Notes: generated from the sequence alone by a model not told the origin. A stretch of 64,000 nt of DNA from Luteitalea sp. (GCA_009377605.1 WHTT01000012.1:38067-102066), one strand, 5' to 3'; counted from the first letter of the stretch, positions 1-9,305 are shown. Translations and numbers: made by a program.

Positions 1-462
1 AGGGCGCTCATCAGCGACTGGCAGCTCAACGGCGTCTTCGCCATGTTCAGCGGTACACCGTTCGACGTGACCGCGAACGGGGACACCCTGAACACGCCGA
101 GTAACCTCCAGACCGCCGACCAGATTGGAGACACCACGCGCATCGGCGATGTCGGCGCAAGCGGGACGTACTACGATCCGAGCGCTTGGGCACAGCCGGA
201 GGGCGTGCGCTTTGGGAGCTCGAGCCCGAACTCGGTCCGCGGCCCCGGAGGCGCCAACCTGGATCTCTCGGTGTTCCGGGCCTTCCTGCTAGGTGGGCTC
301 CGGCGGCTCGAGTTCCGGGTCGAGGCTAACAACGTGACCAACACGCCGAAGTTCGCGAACCCGAACGGCGATGTCAACAACGCGAACTTCATGAGGATCA
401 CGAGCACGCTCAACGGATACGGCGAGCGTCAGATCCGGCTTGGTGTGAGGTTCGCGTTCTAG
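1..462 (+). CDS. TonB-dependent receptor, C-terminal end (partial)
   Basis: The frame is open from the first base, so this is the last 153 residues of a protein that begins outside the window. The final segment alternates hydrophobic and polar residues and ends in QIRLGVRFAF, with the terminal phenylalanine typical of outer-membrane beta-barrels recognised by BAM. The stretch EFRVEANNVTNTPKF closely resembles the matching region of the complete Oar-like receptor at 11752-15156. Family role: energy-dependent uptake of large substrates, often glycans or peptides, across the outer membrane. The substrate cannot be read from this fragment. It lies directly upstream of a TPR/ASPIC-UnbV pair. Confidence 0.85.
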   Translation, partial: RALISDWQLNGVFAMFSGTPFDVTANGDTLNTPSNLQTADQIGDTTRIGDVGASGTYYDPSAWAQPEGVRFGSSSPNSVRGPGGANLDLSVFRAFLLGGLRRLEFRVEANNVTNTPKFANPNGDVNNANFMRITSTLNGYGERQIRLGVRFAF

Positions 463-480
463 CACAAGAGGAGGAGGTAG

Positions 481-528
481 GGCGGGGCTTCAACCCCGCC
501 GCTCAGGGCGGCCCTAAGGGGCCGCCCT
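481..528. repeat. Double GC-rich hairpin downstream of the TonB receptor
   Basis: Two adjacent inverted repeats. The first has arms GGCGGGG (481-487) and CCCCGCC (494-500). The second has arms AGGGCGGCC (505-513) and GGCCGCCCT (520-528). They follow the receptor stop by about 20 bases and precede the TPR gene by 35 bases. There is no T-tract, so this is either a non-canonical terminator or an attenuator, or a mobile REP-like palindrome related to the copies at 3698 and 18240. Confidence 0.6.
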
Positions 529-563
529 ACCAGAAACGCGATCATCCCACGAGTTCACGAATA

Positions 564-1964
564 GTGCCCCTTCCGTACCTTCGGGTGATCGCGCTGCTCG
601 TGGCCGTGGGATCGCAGGCCGTCGGCGCACGGCAGCCGCTGCCTGTGCCGGAGCTCTCCCTCGAGGCCTATCCGCCCGAGGCCAGGCGCGCCATCGAGCC
701 GGCGTATCGTGAGGCGGTCGCCAACCCAGAGGATGCGGGAGCCGTGGGCCGTTTGGCGATGACGCTGCATGCGTGGGAGCAGTGGGACCGAGCCGCCGCA
801 GCCTACGCGCGCGCCGCTGCCCTCGCACCCAAGACGTTCGACTGGCCCTATCTCGCAGCTGTTGTTGCCGCGCGCACCAAGCGCTCTGCCGAAGCCGTCC
901 CCTGGCTCGAGACGGCACTGACGCTGCGTCCCGATTACCTGCCTGCTCGCCTCAAGCTGGCCGAAGCGCTGCTCGAAACGGCGCAGCGCGAGAAGAGCGC
1001 TCGGCACTTCGAAGCGCTCGCACGCGAGCCCGAAGCCGCCGCGCCGGCAGAGTACGGCCTCGGACGAGTCGCTGCAGAGGATGGCCGCACCGAGGCCGCC
1101 GTCGCGCATTATCGCCGCGCCTGCAGCCTCTTTCCGGAGTTCGGTGCCGCCCACTACGCGCTCGCCATGGCGTATCGCGACCTGGATCGGCGAGACGAAG
1201 CGCGCGGTGAGCTCGAGCTGCATCACAAGTACGGTACGCGCTGGCCCGGCCTAGACGATCCGCTGCTCGCCGGTGTCCACGCGCTCAAGGTCGACTCGCG
1301 ATCGCAGGCGCAGCGAGGCCTCGAGTTGGCCAAAGCGGGACGTCTCGAGGAAGCCGTGCAGGCGCACGAAGCCGCCCTGGCAGCAAATCCCGAGCTCGTT
1401 CAGGCCCACGCCAACTTGATCTCACTCTACGGCCGGTTGAAAGAATGGCAGAAGGCCGAGGCACACTACCGGGCCATCGTCGACGCCGGCCGGGAGTCGG
1501 ACGAGGCGCACTACAACTATGGGGTACTCCTCGGACTGCAGAAGCGCTACGCCGAAGCCGCGGAGGCCTATCGCAAGGCGATCGAGGTCAACCCGCAGCG
1601 CGCATCGGCGCACAACAATCTCGGCCAGCTACTCGAGCAAGACGGCCGTGTGGACGAGGCGTTGGACGCCTACCAGCGTGCGGTCCGCGAGGCACCGACG
1701 TTCCGCCTGGCGCGGTTCAATCTCGGGCGGATGTTCATTGGCTCGCGCCGGTTCGACGAGGCAATCGCCGCGCTGTCCAAGCTGACGACGCCGGTGGATG
1801 CCGAGACGCCGCAATACCTGTTCGCACTGGCCACGGCGTACGTACACGCGGGTCAGCGCGAGGTTGGCCTCGAATGGGCGACAAAGGCCAAGCAGCTCGC
1901 CGAGTCGCACGGCCAAACGGCGCTGGCCGCAGCCATCGAGCGCGAGCTGGCGGGCCTCCGATGA
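564..1964 (+). CDS. Secreted tetratricopeptide-repeat protein
   Basis: A 466-residue protein starting at GTG. A hydrophobic N-terminus (residues 5-22) looks like a signal peptide, so it probably acts in the periplasm. Most of the rest is TPR helices, with A-x3-Y-x2-A and N-P-x2-A-x2-H-x-N-L repeats seen clearly around residues 280-400 (for example EAAEAYRKAIEVNPQRASAH). TPR arrays are protein-interaction scaffolds, so no catalytic role is implied. Its stop codon overlaps the start of the ASPIC/UnbV gene (ATGA), which suggests translational coupling and joint function. The trio of TonB receptor, TPR protein and ASPIC/UnbV protein is a familiar Acidobacteriota arrangement of unproven role. Confidence 0.85.
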   Translation: MPLPYLRVIALLVAVGSQAVGARQPLPVPELSLEAYPPEARRAIEPAYREAVANPEDAGAVGRLAMTLHAWEQWDRAAAAYARAAALAPKTFDWPYLAAVVAARTKRSAEAVPWLETALTLRPDYLPARLKLAEALLETAQREKSARHFEALAREPEAAAPAEYGLGRVAAEDGRTEAAVAHYRRACSLFPEFGAAHYALAMAYRDLDRRDEARGELELHHKYGTRWPGLDDPLLAGVHALKVDSRSQAQRGLELAKAGRLEEAVQAHEAALAANPELVQAHANLISLYGRLKEWQKAEAHYRAIVDAGRESDEAHYNYGVLLGLQKRYAEAAEAYRKAIEVNPQRASAHNNLGQLLEQDGRVDEALDAYQRAVREAPTFRLARFNLGRMFIGSRRFDEAIAALSKLTTPVDAETPQYLFALATAYVHAGQREVGLEWATKAKQLAESHGQTALAAAIERELAGLR

Positions 1965-3643
1965 CACCCTCCCTGCTGACGCGTTGTGCTGCCGCTGCGC
2001 TGCTGCTGCCACTCGCCATCGACGCGCCCCTCTTTCGCGAGGCCGCGCGTGATGTCGGCCTGGCATTCACGCACGTGAACGGCGCCTCCGGGCAGTACTA
2101 CATGCCCGAGGTCATGGGCGCGGGTGTGGCCCTGTTCGACTACGACAACGACGGGGACCTCGACGTCTACGCCGTGCAGGGGCTCGACGACCTCCGTGAC
2201 GCCCCATCGGCCCCCGTGTCCAGCCTCTTTCGCAACGACCTCACGACATCGTCCGACGGCCAGCCGACACTACGCTTCACGGAGGTCACACAGAAGGCAG
2301 GCGTTGGTCTAGCCGCGTATGGCATGGGGACCGCGGTGGGAGACTACGACAATGACGGCAACCTCGACCTGTACGTGACGACGTTCGGGTCGAACGTGCT
2401 CTATCGCAACAAGGGCGACGGTACGTTCACCGACGTGACGAGAACGGCAGGGGTCGACGATCCGCGTTGGAGCACGAGCGCCGCCTTCCTGGATTACGAC
2501 CGCGATGGCGATCTCGATCTCTTCGTCGCAAACTACGTGGCCTTCACGATTGCGAGCAACAAGATCTGCTACGAGGCGCTCGGTGCCCGCGACTACTGCG
2601 GTCCGCGCGCCTATAATCCAGTGCCAGACCGCATGTTCCGCAACAATGGTGACGGCACCTTCACCGACGTGACCGAGCCCTCCGGCATGGCGAGCGCCTT
2701 CGGTCGCGGCCTCGGCGTCGCCACGGGTGACTATGACGGTGATGGCTGGATCGATGTCTACGTGGCGAACGACGCCTCCCCCAACCAGCTCTGGATCAAC
2801 CGTAGCGACGGGACGTTCGAGGATGCAGGCCTGCTGTCTGGCACCGCCGTCAGCGGTGACGGCCGTCCCGAAGGCAGCATGGGCATTGCCTCCGCGGATT
2901 ACGACGCAGACGGTGATGAGGACCTTCTCGTCTCGAATCTCACGGGCGAGACCTTCGTGATCTACACCAACGATGGCACGGGTAATTTCGAGGACAGCCG
3001 CCGGGCGGCCGGTCTCGCGATGCCGACCGCGGGCATGACGGGGTTCGGCACCGACTGGTTCGACTACGACGCCGACGGCCGGCTCGATCTCTTCGTCGCC
3101 AACGGCGCGGTCAATATCATCGGCGAGCAGCGGGGACACGCCCAGCCGTTCCGACAGCGCAACCAACTCTTCCACCAGGAAGCACAGGGACGCTTGACGG
3201 AGGTGACCGCCAACGCTGGCGCAGCTCTAGCGCTCATCGAGGTCAGCCGCGGCGCCGCGTTCGGCGACATCGACAACGACGGTGATATCGACCTCCTCGT
3301 GACCAACAATGCGGGCCCGCTGCGCCTGTTGCTCAATGAAGCACGGGCAGAGCGGCACTGGCTGTCGGTCAGGTTGGACAACGGGGCACGCAACCGCTGG
3401 GGTGTCGGCGCGCGCGTCGGCGTTGCGCGCCAGGGGCAGCCGACGCTCTGGCGGCGCGTCCGCAGCGATGGCAGTTATCTCTCGGCCTCCGATCTACGTG
3501 CCCACTTTGGTCTTGGCGCGAATGCCGCAATCAGCGCCGTCATCGTGGAATGGCCAGATGGATCCCGCGAACGCTGGACCGATGTCCGTACAGATCGCCT
3601 CGTTGTGCTAACGCGTGGTGAGGGAAGCCGGCCGGGCCGCTAG
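1961..3643 (+). CDS. FG-GAP/VCBS repeat protein with C-terminal ASPIC/UnbV domain (CRTAC1-like)
   Basis: A 560-residue protein. I start it at the ATG overlapping the TPR stop, because upstream codons in this frame only shadow the TPR gene. An N-terminal hydrophobic segment looks like a signal peptide. At least seven calcium-binding loops of the DxDxDGxxD type are visible (DYDNDGDLDVY, DYDNDGNLDLY, DYDRDGDLDLF, DYDGDGWIDVY, DYDADGDEDLL, DYDADGRLDLF, DIDNDGDIDLL), indicating an integrin-alpha-like beta-propeller. The C-terminus (about residues 450-560, including RSDGSYLSASDLRAHFGLG) fits ASPIC/UnbV. It is probably exported and binds carbohydrate or protein, but its exact role is unknown. Confidence 0.9.
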   Translation: MTPSLLTRCAAAALLLPLAIDAPLFREAARDVGLAFTHVNGASGQYYMPEVMGAGVALFDYDNDGDLDVYAVQGLDDLRDAPSAPVSSLFRNDLTTSSDGQPTLRFTEVTQKAGVGLAAYGMGTAVGDYDNDGNLDLYVTTFGSNVLYRNKGDGTFTDVTRTAGVDDPRWSTSAAFLDYDRDGDLDLFVANYVAFTIASNKICYEALGARDYCGPRAYNPVPDRMFRNNGDGTFTDVTEPSGMASAFGRGLGVATGDYDGDGWIDVYVANDASPNQLWINRSDGTFEDAGLLSGTAVSGDGRPEGSMGIASADYDADGDEDLLVSNLTGETFVIYTNDGTGNFEDSRRAAGLAMPTAGMTGFGTDWFDYDADGRLDLFVANGAVNIIGEQRGHAQPFRQRNQLFHQEAQGRLTEVTANAGAALALIEVSRGAAFGDIDNDGDIDLLVTNNAGPLRLLLNEARAERHWLSVRLDNGARNRWGVGARVGVARQGQPTLWRRVRSDGSYLSASDLRAHFGLGANAAISAVIVEWPDGSRERWTDVRTDRLVVLTRGEGSRPGR

Positions 3644-3697
3644 GCGCGCTCAGTGGAATCCGAGACAGACCCCAAACGGACACCTCGGCGAGAGAAC

Positions 3698-3724
3698 GGC
3701 CTCCTCGGCGAGGCGGCCCTACCG
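3698..3724. repeat. REP-like GC-rich palindrome, copy 1
   Basis: Near-palindrome with arms of about 10 bases (GGCCTCCTCG and CGAGGCGGCC) followed by CTACCG. A 22-base stretch from 3703 is identical to 18245-18266. Both copies sit 60-110 bases upstream of a start codon. Related GGCCGCC/GGCGGCC hairpins occur at 505-528. Function unknown. Confidence 0.6.
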
Positions 3725-3823
3725 CGATGGTAGGGTGTGTTCGCCGAACGCGCCGTGACCATTGATAGAATCTTCCCAGTCAAGTGCGGCGGTCAGCAAA
3801 GCCTGACGGAGATGTTTCCGGAT

Positions 3824-5263
3824 ATGCACACTCACTCCTCCTCTCGCCTCGTCCATCGGTTGGCCCTCCGCTCGGTGATCTTCGTGGGGCTCGTCATCGC
3901 GGTCGCGCTGACGAAGGGCGCCTCGACGGCCGGCCAGGAAGCACGCGACACGTGGCTCGAGCCGTATCGGCCGGCGGTCCAACGCCTCATCGACACATCG
4001 CTCGGGTCACCGTTTGCATGGCGCCGCCTGGCGACGCTGACCGATACGTTCGGTCCACGCCTCTCGGGCAGCGACAACCTCGAAAAGGCCATACGCTGGG
4101 CGGAGTCCGAAATGAAGCGCGACGGTCTCACCAACGTCCGCCTCCAACGCGTGCAGGTGCCGCGCTGGGTGCGCGGTCGCGAGAGCCTGGAGATCGTCGA
4201 GCCGGTGCCCTCCTCGCTCGCGATGCTTGGCCTCGGCGGCAGCGTGGCGACAGCGGCTGACGGCGTCGAGGCAGAGCTGCTGGTTGTCAGCAGCTTCGAG
4301 GACTTGCGCAGCCGCGTGCCGCAGGCACGCGGCAAGATCGTGCTCTTCAACGCACCGTTCACGAGCTACAGCGAGACCGTGACGTACCGCACGAACGGCG
4401 CGGCGGAGGCGGCGCGCGTCGGCGCTGTCGCAGCGTTGGTTCGCTCGGTCGGTGGCATGGGGCTCCGAACGCCGCACACCGGCATGATGACCTACGTCGA
4501 GGATGTGCCGCAGATTCCCGCGGCCGCTGTCAGCGCGGAAGACGCCGAGCGGCTCGCGCGGCTACAGGCACGCGGTCGGCCGGTGGTGCTCCGCTTGCGA
4601 ATGGAGGCACAAATGCAGCCGGACGCGGAATCCGCCAATGTGATTGGTGAGATCCCGGGACGCGAGCGGCCGAACGAAATCGTGCTCGTCGGCGGCCACA
4701 TCGACTCGTGGGACGTCGGCACCGGCGCGTCGGACGATGGGGTGGGCTGCATTGTCACGTGGGAGGCGCTGCGGCTGATGAAGGCGCTGGACCTTCGCCC
4801 CCGCCGGACCGTCCGCGTTGTGTTGTTCACCAACGAGGAGAACGGGCTGCGCGGCGCCCTGGCGTATCGAGACGCGTATGCCGCCGAGGCAGGGCAACAC
4901 GTGCTAGCGCTCGAGAGCGACTCCGGCGTGTTCGCGCCACTCCGTCTCGGTTACACCGGACCGGATCGCGGGCTGCAGACGTTGAGCGAGATCGCGACCT
5001 TGCTCACACGGCTCGGTGTCGATCGAGTCGGCGCTGGGGGCGGTGGAGCCGATATCAGCCCCATTGCCCGCGCCGGCAACGTGCCCATGATGTCGCTCGG
5101 CGGCGATCCGTCGCGCTACTTCACCATCCACCACACGCAGGCCGACACGATCGAGCGCATCACACCGGGGGAGGTCTCACGCGCCGCAGCCGCGATTGCC
5201 GTGGTGACCTATCTCGTTGCGGACATGCCGCAGCGTTTCGCGGCGTATCCGGCGACGAATTAA
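3824..5263 (+). CDS. M28 family metallopeptidase (carboxypeptidase Q-like), secreted
   Basis: A 479-residue zinc peptidase. I chose the ATG at 3824, about 12 bases after GGAG. ATG 3812 and an upstream start at 3737 are also possible. Residues 15-35 form a signal peptide. A protease-associated-like region follows, then the M28 catalytic core. Expected metal and catalytic residues are visible: His in GGHIDSWDVG, Asp in GASDDG, Glu-Glu in TNEENGLRG, Asp in ESDSGVF and His in TIHHTQADT. The family cleaves amino acids or dipeptides from peptides in the periplasm or outside the cell. The convergent S10 carboxypeptidase gene suggests a peptide-scavenging neighbourhood. Confidence 0.92.
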   Translation: MHTHSSSRLVHRLALRSVIFVGLVIAVALTKGASTAGQEARDTWLEPYRPAVQRLIDTSLGSPFAWRRLATLTDTFGPRLSGSDNLEKAIRWAESEMKRDGLTNVRLQRVQVPRWVRGRESLEIVEPVPSSLAMLGLGGSVATAADGVEAELLVVSSFEDLRSRVPQARGKIVLFNAPFTSYSETVTYRTNGAAEAARVGAVAALVRSVGGMGLRTPHTGMMTYVEDVPQIPAAAVSAEDAERLARLQARGRPVVLRLRMEAQMQPDAESANVIGEIPGRERPNEIVLVGGHIDSWDVGTGASDDGVGCIVTWEALRLMKALDLRPRRTVRVVLFTNEENGLRGALAYRDAYAAEAGQHVLALESDSGVFAPLRLGYTGPDRGLQTLSEIATLLTRLGVDRVGAGGGGADISPIARAGNVPMMSLGGDPSRYFTIHHTQADTIERITPGEVSRAAAAIAVVTYLVADMPQRFAAYPATN

Positions 5264-5268
5264 GGAGG

Positions 5269-5308
5269 GATCAAGGGACCAAGGGGTCAAGGGGTCTAGG
5301 GATCAAGG
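5269..5308. repeat. Octamer tandem array A (GATCAAGG type)
   Basis: Five uninterrupted 8-base units: gatcaagg, gaccaagg, ggtcaagg, ggtctagg, gatcaagg. It starts six bases after the M28 stop, purine-rich on the coding strand. Array A' (5410-5441) is its inverted counterpart behind the convergent S10 gene. Confidence 0.85.
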
Positions 5309-5409
5309 GTCGGGAGGGCTGCTGGCCAGGCCGACCCCAAGGCCACGCTATTGTCGGTCAGTGCAAAATGGCCTCTAGGTTTGAAGCTCGTGCGCTTGGA
5401 CAAGCCCAT

Positions 5410-5441
5410 CCCTAGATCCCTAGATCCCTAGATCCCTTGAC
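5410..5441. repeat. Octamer tandem array A' (CCCTAGAT type)
   Basis: Three units of ccctagat and one cccttgac, followed by a partial unit, ending four bases before the stop codon of the minus-strand S10 gene. On that gene's coding strand the units read atctaggg, the same purine-rich polarity as array A. The two arrays can pair as arms of a long imperfect hairpin between convergent genes. Confidence 0.85.
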
Positions 5442-5444
5442 CCT

Positions 5445-7031
5445 TTACTTCCCTCCCTCCGACGTGGGCACCGGTGCACGGCTTGCACCGGTGATGAAGC
5501 GCGCCAGGTTTCCCTTCAATTGTTCGAGCGACGGGCCGTGGATGTACATCATGTGCCCGGCCTCGTAGTACGTCATGCTGACACGTTGACGGTAGTCTCC
5601 GTCATACGCGAGATGGTTGAAGGTGTACTCCGTCGCGAAGAACGGCGTTGCGAGATCGTAGTAGCCGTTGGCTACCAGGACGCGCAGGTGCGGGTTCTGG
5701 GCCATCGCTGACCGCAGGGCCGGCGCGACGTTCGTGTACCTGCCTGGCTCCTCGGGCTTCCAGGGGCGCACCTTGTCGGTGAGAATCTCGTAGACAGCGT
5801 CGTTCTCGTACTTCAGCTCTCGACGGACGTACGCGTTCAGCGCCGCGGTGTACGGTCCAGAGATGGCGACCATGCTGGGGTCGTATGCGGTGTGCTCGCC
5901 CGCTGCATCCTCGTCGCGGCCGGTATATCGGCTGTCGAGGCGGCCAACCGTCACGCGCGCGTCGCGCAACAGCTCCTTCCTGAACCGAGAGATCTCGACG
6001 CGCAGGTTGGCCTGCTCGACGAACGCCGCCGAGAGGCCCGTCAGGCGAGCGACCTGCTGCGCCACTTCCTGCCGCGCGGTGTCGTTGAGCGTGTTGCCGG
6101 CGAGCAGCGCTCGTGCGTACTCACCCATCGCGAATTCACGCACCTCATCCAGCGTCTTCCCAAGATCTGCTTGGAGCTCGGGCGCCAGCTTCTTGTGGTA
6201 CCACGCCGTTGCGGTATATGTCGGCAGGAACAGCAAATACGGCAGATCGTTGCCCTCGTCGAATCTGGCAGTCTGGAAGTTCAAGATCGACGAGACGAGC
6301 ATGATGCCGCTCAGATGGATACCGTGGCGATCCTGCAGATAGTCCGACAGCCCCGCGGCGCGTGTGGTGCCGTAGCTTTCGCCGATGAGAAACTTCGGTG
6401 AGCTCCAGCGCTGGGCGCGGGTGAGGTAGAGCCGGATGAAGTCGCCGACCGACTCGACATCCTCACGGACGCCGTGGAACTGTCCGGCATCTTCACCCGC
6501 CGCCGGCCGGCTATAGCCGGTGGACACCGGGTCGATGAAGACCAGATCCGTCACGTCCAGAACCGACGATGCATTCTCGACGAGTTGGCCGGGCGGCGCG
6601 GCCTGGGTCGGATCGTCAGGCATGAAGACGCGCTTCGGTCCGAGCAAACCGAGATGCAACCAGACCGACGAGGAGCCAGGCCCGCCGTTGAACGAGAACG
6701 TGAGCGGCCGCCGTGACACATCGTCGACATCGTCCCGCGTGTACGCAGTGAAGAAGATGTTCGCCTTCGGCTCTCCGGCGTCATCCTCGAGCGCCAGCAT
6801 CCCGGTTGTTGCCGTATATGCGACGTCGACGCCGCCGATGCGTGCACGATGTCGTGTCTCGACCGGCGGCGACAGCTCGGATGCCTTCGCCAGCTCCTTC
6901 CTCTCTCCAGTTTCTGACTTGACCTCCTTGCTGGCCAGCTGGGCCGCCGCTCCGCGCTGTTGCGCCGGCATTGCGGAGGAGCCCAACAGCAGCGCGAAGA
7001 CCAGTGCGCTCATCTGGCGTACCATTCGCAT
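5445..7031 (-). CDS. S10 family serine carboxypeptidase-like protein, secreted
   Basis: A 528-residue protein beginning at ATG with GAGGAAG upstream. Residues 1-25 look like a signal peptide. Alpha/beta-hydrolase landmarks of family S10 are present: the oxyanion-hole motif NGGPGSSSVW, the nucleophile in GESYGTTRA, an Asp in YYDLATPFFATEY and the final His in YEAGHMMYIHG. Family S10 enzymes remove C-terminal amino acids from peptides, typically at acidic pH. Bacterial members are common in Acidobacteriota and are exported. It is convergent with the M28 peptidase. Confidence 0.9.
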   Translation of the reverse strand: MRMVRQMSALVFALLLGSSAMPAQQRGAAAQLASKEVKSETGERKELAKASELSPPVETRHRARIGGVDVAYTATTGMLALEDDAGEPKANIFFTAYTRDDVDDVSRRPLTFSFNGGPGSSSVWLHLGLLGPKRVFMPDDPTQAAPPGQLVENASSVLDVTDLVFIDPVSTGYSRPAAGEDAGQFHGVREDVESVGDFIRLYLTRAQRWSSPKFLIGESYGTTRAAGLSDYLQDRHGIHLSGIMLVSSILNFQTARFDEGNDLPYLLFLPTYTATAWYHKKLAPELQADLGKTLDEVREFAMGEYARALLAGNTLNDTARQEVAQQVARLTGLSAAFVEQANLRVEISRFRKELLRDARVTVGRLDSRYTGRDEDAAGEHTAYDPSMVAISGPYTAALNAYVRRELKYENDAVYEILTDKVRPWKPEEPGRYTNVAPALRSAMAQNPHLRVLVANGYYDLATPFFATEYTFNHLAYDGDYRQRVSMTYYEAGHMMYIHGPSLEQLKGNLARFITGASRAPVPTSEGGK

Positions 7032-7079
7032 CTACTTCCTCATCGCGCGGTCTGGAGGCTGCGCTCCTCGCCAGCGGTC

Positions 7080-8228
7080 CTATGCACGGGTGCCGGCCAA
7101 CGCACGGATGCAGCCAATCGTGTAGTCGATCTCCTCGCGGGTCGTCGGCCGACCGAGGCCGAAACGCAAATGCGTCATGCCCTCGGCTTCGCGTCCGATT
7201 GCCTTGAGCACGTGAGAGCCCTCACCAGACGCACTGGTGCAAGCGGAGCTCGTCGAAACAGCGACCTGGTCGAGCGCCGCAACCAATGCCTCACCCTCCG
7301 CGCCGGGAACGCTGATGTTCAGGTTGTTCGGGAGCCTGAGCTCCCCTCTCTCCAGTGGATCCGGTCCGTTGACCAGCACGGTCGACATCGACTCGCGGAG
7401 CGCACGCCACAGGTCGTCCCGCCACTCGCGCGTTCGCGCCTCTTCCTCCCTCATGGACTCTGTGGCAACTTCAACCGCCTTGGCCAGGCCCACGATGCCT
7501 GGCACATTCAACGTGCCACTCCGCAAGCCGCCCTCATGGCCGCCACCGGTGATGAGCGGCGCGCAATCGACAGAGCGACGAATGAAGAGCGCGCCGGCTC
7601 CTTTCGGTCCGTAGAGCTTGTGACCGGACAATGACAGGAGATCCACGTTCAGATGCCGGACAGAGAACGGCAGCTTACCGATTGATTGTGTCGCGTCGGT
7701 GTGGAACAGGACGCCACGGTCACGACAAAGCGCCCCAATCGGCGCGATGTCTTGGACGGCGCCGATCTCGTTGTTCGCGTGCATGATGGTGACGAGGATC
7801 GTGTCTTGGGCCAGCGCTTCACGCACGGCATCCAGCGACACACGCCCCTCGACATCTACGGGTAGCACCGTGACGCGAAACCCATCCTCCTCGAGGGCCA
7901 GACAGGTGTTGAGCACGGACTTGTGCTCTGCCGCCGCCGTGATGATGTGCCGTCCGCGCTCACGGCAGAAGCGCGCCACACCCCGAATCGCCAGATTGTT
8001 CGACTCGGTGGCCCCAGAGGTAAAGATGATCTCCTCGGGCTCCGCATCCAGGCCGTCCGTCACCTGACGCCTGGCCTGTTCGACCGCGGCGCTCGCCTGC
8101 CAACCAAAGACGTGGCTGCTGCTGGAGGGGTTGCCAAAGATCTCGACGAAATAGGGTTGCATCGCCTCCAGGACACGTTGGTCGACGGGAGTCGTGGCGT
8201 GATAGTCCAGGTAGATCGGAAGCTTCAT
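7080..8228 (-). CDS. Cysteine desulfurase (NifS/IscS class)
   Basis: A 382-residue PLP enzyme that mobilises sulfur from L-cysteine for Fe-S clusters or thiolated tRNA, in the cytoplasm. I start at MKLPIYLDYHATTP, the canonical N-terminus; the ten upstream residues are not typical. The PLP lysine lies in SLSGHKLYGPKG and the catalytic cysteine in SSACTSASGEGSHVL, the longer-loop class I arrangement. No iscU, sufE or tRNA thiolase gene is adjacent, so the sulfur acceptor is unknown. It is flanked by secreted proteins and its location seems incidental. Confidence 0.93.
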   Translation of the reverse strand: MKLPIYLDYHATTPVDQRVLEAMQPYFVEIFGNPSSSSHVFGWQASAAVEQARRQVTDGLDAEPEEIIFTSGATESNNLAIRGVARFCRERGRHIITAAAEHKSVLNTCLALEEDGFRVTVLPVDVEGRVSLDAVREALAQDTILVTIMHANNEIGAVQDIAPIGALCRDRGVLFHTDATQSIGKLPFSVRHLNVDLLSLSGHKLYGPKGAGALFIRRSVDCAPLITGGGHEGGLRSGTLNVPGIVGLAKAVEVATESMREEEARTREWRDDLWRALRESMSTVLVNGPDPLERGELRLPNNLNISVPGAEGEALVAALDQVAVSTSSACTSASGEGSHVLKAIGREAEGMTHLRFGLGRPTTREEIDYTIGCIRALAGTRA

Positions 8229-8259
8229 GAGGTTCGAGGAAGCAGAGGCCTTGCCCAAT

Positions 8260-9204
8260 TCAATTCAATTCGTGAACCTTGATGTTGCGATACCACACGT
8301 CGCTCTCGTGATCCTGGAACACGATGTGTCCCGTGCTCGCCACGGCGAACATCGGCCACTCCGTGAACTTACTCGCCTCGAGGCGCTGGTTCCAATCCGC
8401 GCTGTCACGCTCGTACTCGACCACCTTTTGACCGTTCAGCCAATGTTCCACATGGTCACCATTGACGACGATCTTCGACCAGTTCCACTCTCCTGCTGGC
8501 TTCGACGCATCCGTTGACGGGGGGTAGAGGTCGTAACAGGCGCCAGCAGTGCGATTGCCATTCGACCCCTGCTTGGCGTCGGGGTGACGGACGTTGTCGA
8601 GGATCTGGTACTCGGGACCGCTCCAATACGTCTCGTCTCCCTCCTCCGTCACTTGATACATCACGCCGCTATTCCCGCCAGGCGCAAGCTTCCACTCGAA
8701 CACGAGCTCGAAGTTGCTGAACTCCTGCTCCGTCACCAGGTCCGTGCCATCTCCCACGTAACTGATCGCGCCGTCTGCCACCTTCCAGCTCGTGGTCGCT
8801 GACGCCGACTTGAACCCGCGGAAGCCTGTCAGATCCTTCCCATTGAAGAGCAGCTCCCAGCCCGCGTCCCCTTCTTCGGGACTGAGCGTGTTGAGCGCAG
8901 GCGCGCCACCGGCGGCCGCGACTCCGGTCCAGCCCTCCCTGGCACCTTTCTTCGTTCCTGTCACCACTCCGCTTGCAGCAGCCGCGCCTGTCTTGACGCC
9001 CTTCTTCGTTGCATCAACGCCCTTCCTTATCGCCCCCGCGGTCGCCTTGCTCGCTTTTTTGGCCACTGACTCACTCCCTTTCTTCGCCTTTTCGGGAGCG
9101 CTTTGGCCTGACTTCTCACCGCCCTGCGACTGCGCCATGGCCGGCAACATCATCGCCCAGGCCAATGCAGTGGTCATCGTCATCAGCATCAAGAAGCGCT
9201 TCAT
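8260..9204 (-). CDS. DUF1080 (3-keto-disaccharide hydrolase family) secreted protein
   Basis: A 314-residue protein starting at ATG 9204, seven bases after AGGAG. Residues 1-21 form a signal peptide ending AMA-Q. Residues 22-90 are an unusual Lys/Ala/Gly-rich linker. The DUF1080 fold follows, with GWELLFNGKDLTGFRG, GNSGVMYQV and a C-terminal VWYRNIKVHEL strand. DUF1080 is a concanavalin-like beta-sandwich, and characterised members act on 3-keto-glycosides. Neighbouring Gfo/Idh/MocA enzymes and the GMC complexes at 31-36 kb would be plausible suppliers of 3-keto sugars. The linker is not typical of the family. Confidence 0.88.
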   Translation of the reverse strand: MKRFLMLMTMTTALAWAMMLPAMAQSQGGEKSGQSAPEKAKKGSESVAKKASKATAGAIRKGVDATKKGVKTGAAAASGVVTGTKKGAREGWTGVAAAGGAPALNTLSPEEGDAGWELLFNGKDLTGFRGFKSASATTSWKVADGAISYVGDGTDLVTEQEFSNFELVFEWKLAPGGNSGVMYQVTEEGDETYWSGPEYQILDNVRHPDAKQGSNGNRTAGACYDLYPPSTDASKPAGEWNWSKIVVNGDHVEHWLNGQKVVEYERDSADWNQRLEASKFTEWPMFAVASTGHIVFQDHESDVWYRNIKVHELN

Positions 9205-9253
9205 GACTGACTCCTTTCGTCGAGCGAGGCTGGCCTCGCTTTTGAGCATCCTG

Positions 9254-9305
9254 CCGCATCACCCTGTCACCTCTCTCACCGTGTCACCCAACCCTCGCCC
9301 TGTCA
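9254..9305. repeat. Degenerate GTGACAGG-type repeat over a stop codon
   Basis: On the minus strand the Gfo/Idh/MocA stop codon TGA runs straight into a series of gggtgaca, cggtgaga and aggtgaca units. This is the same word family as the arrays at 20783, 36480 and 63939. Confidence 0.6.

Noticed and set aside
1445..1960. N-terminal extension of the ASPIC/UnbV protein
   Set aside because: This part is the TPR gene read in another frame; the ATG at 1961 with a signal peptide is the sensible start.
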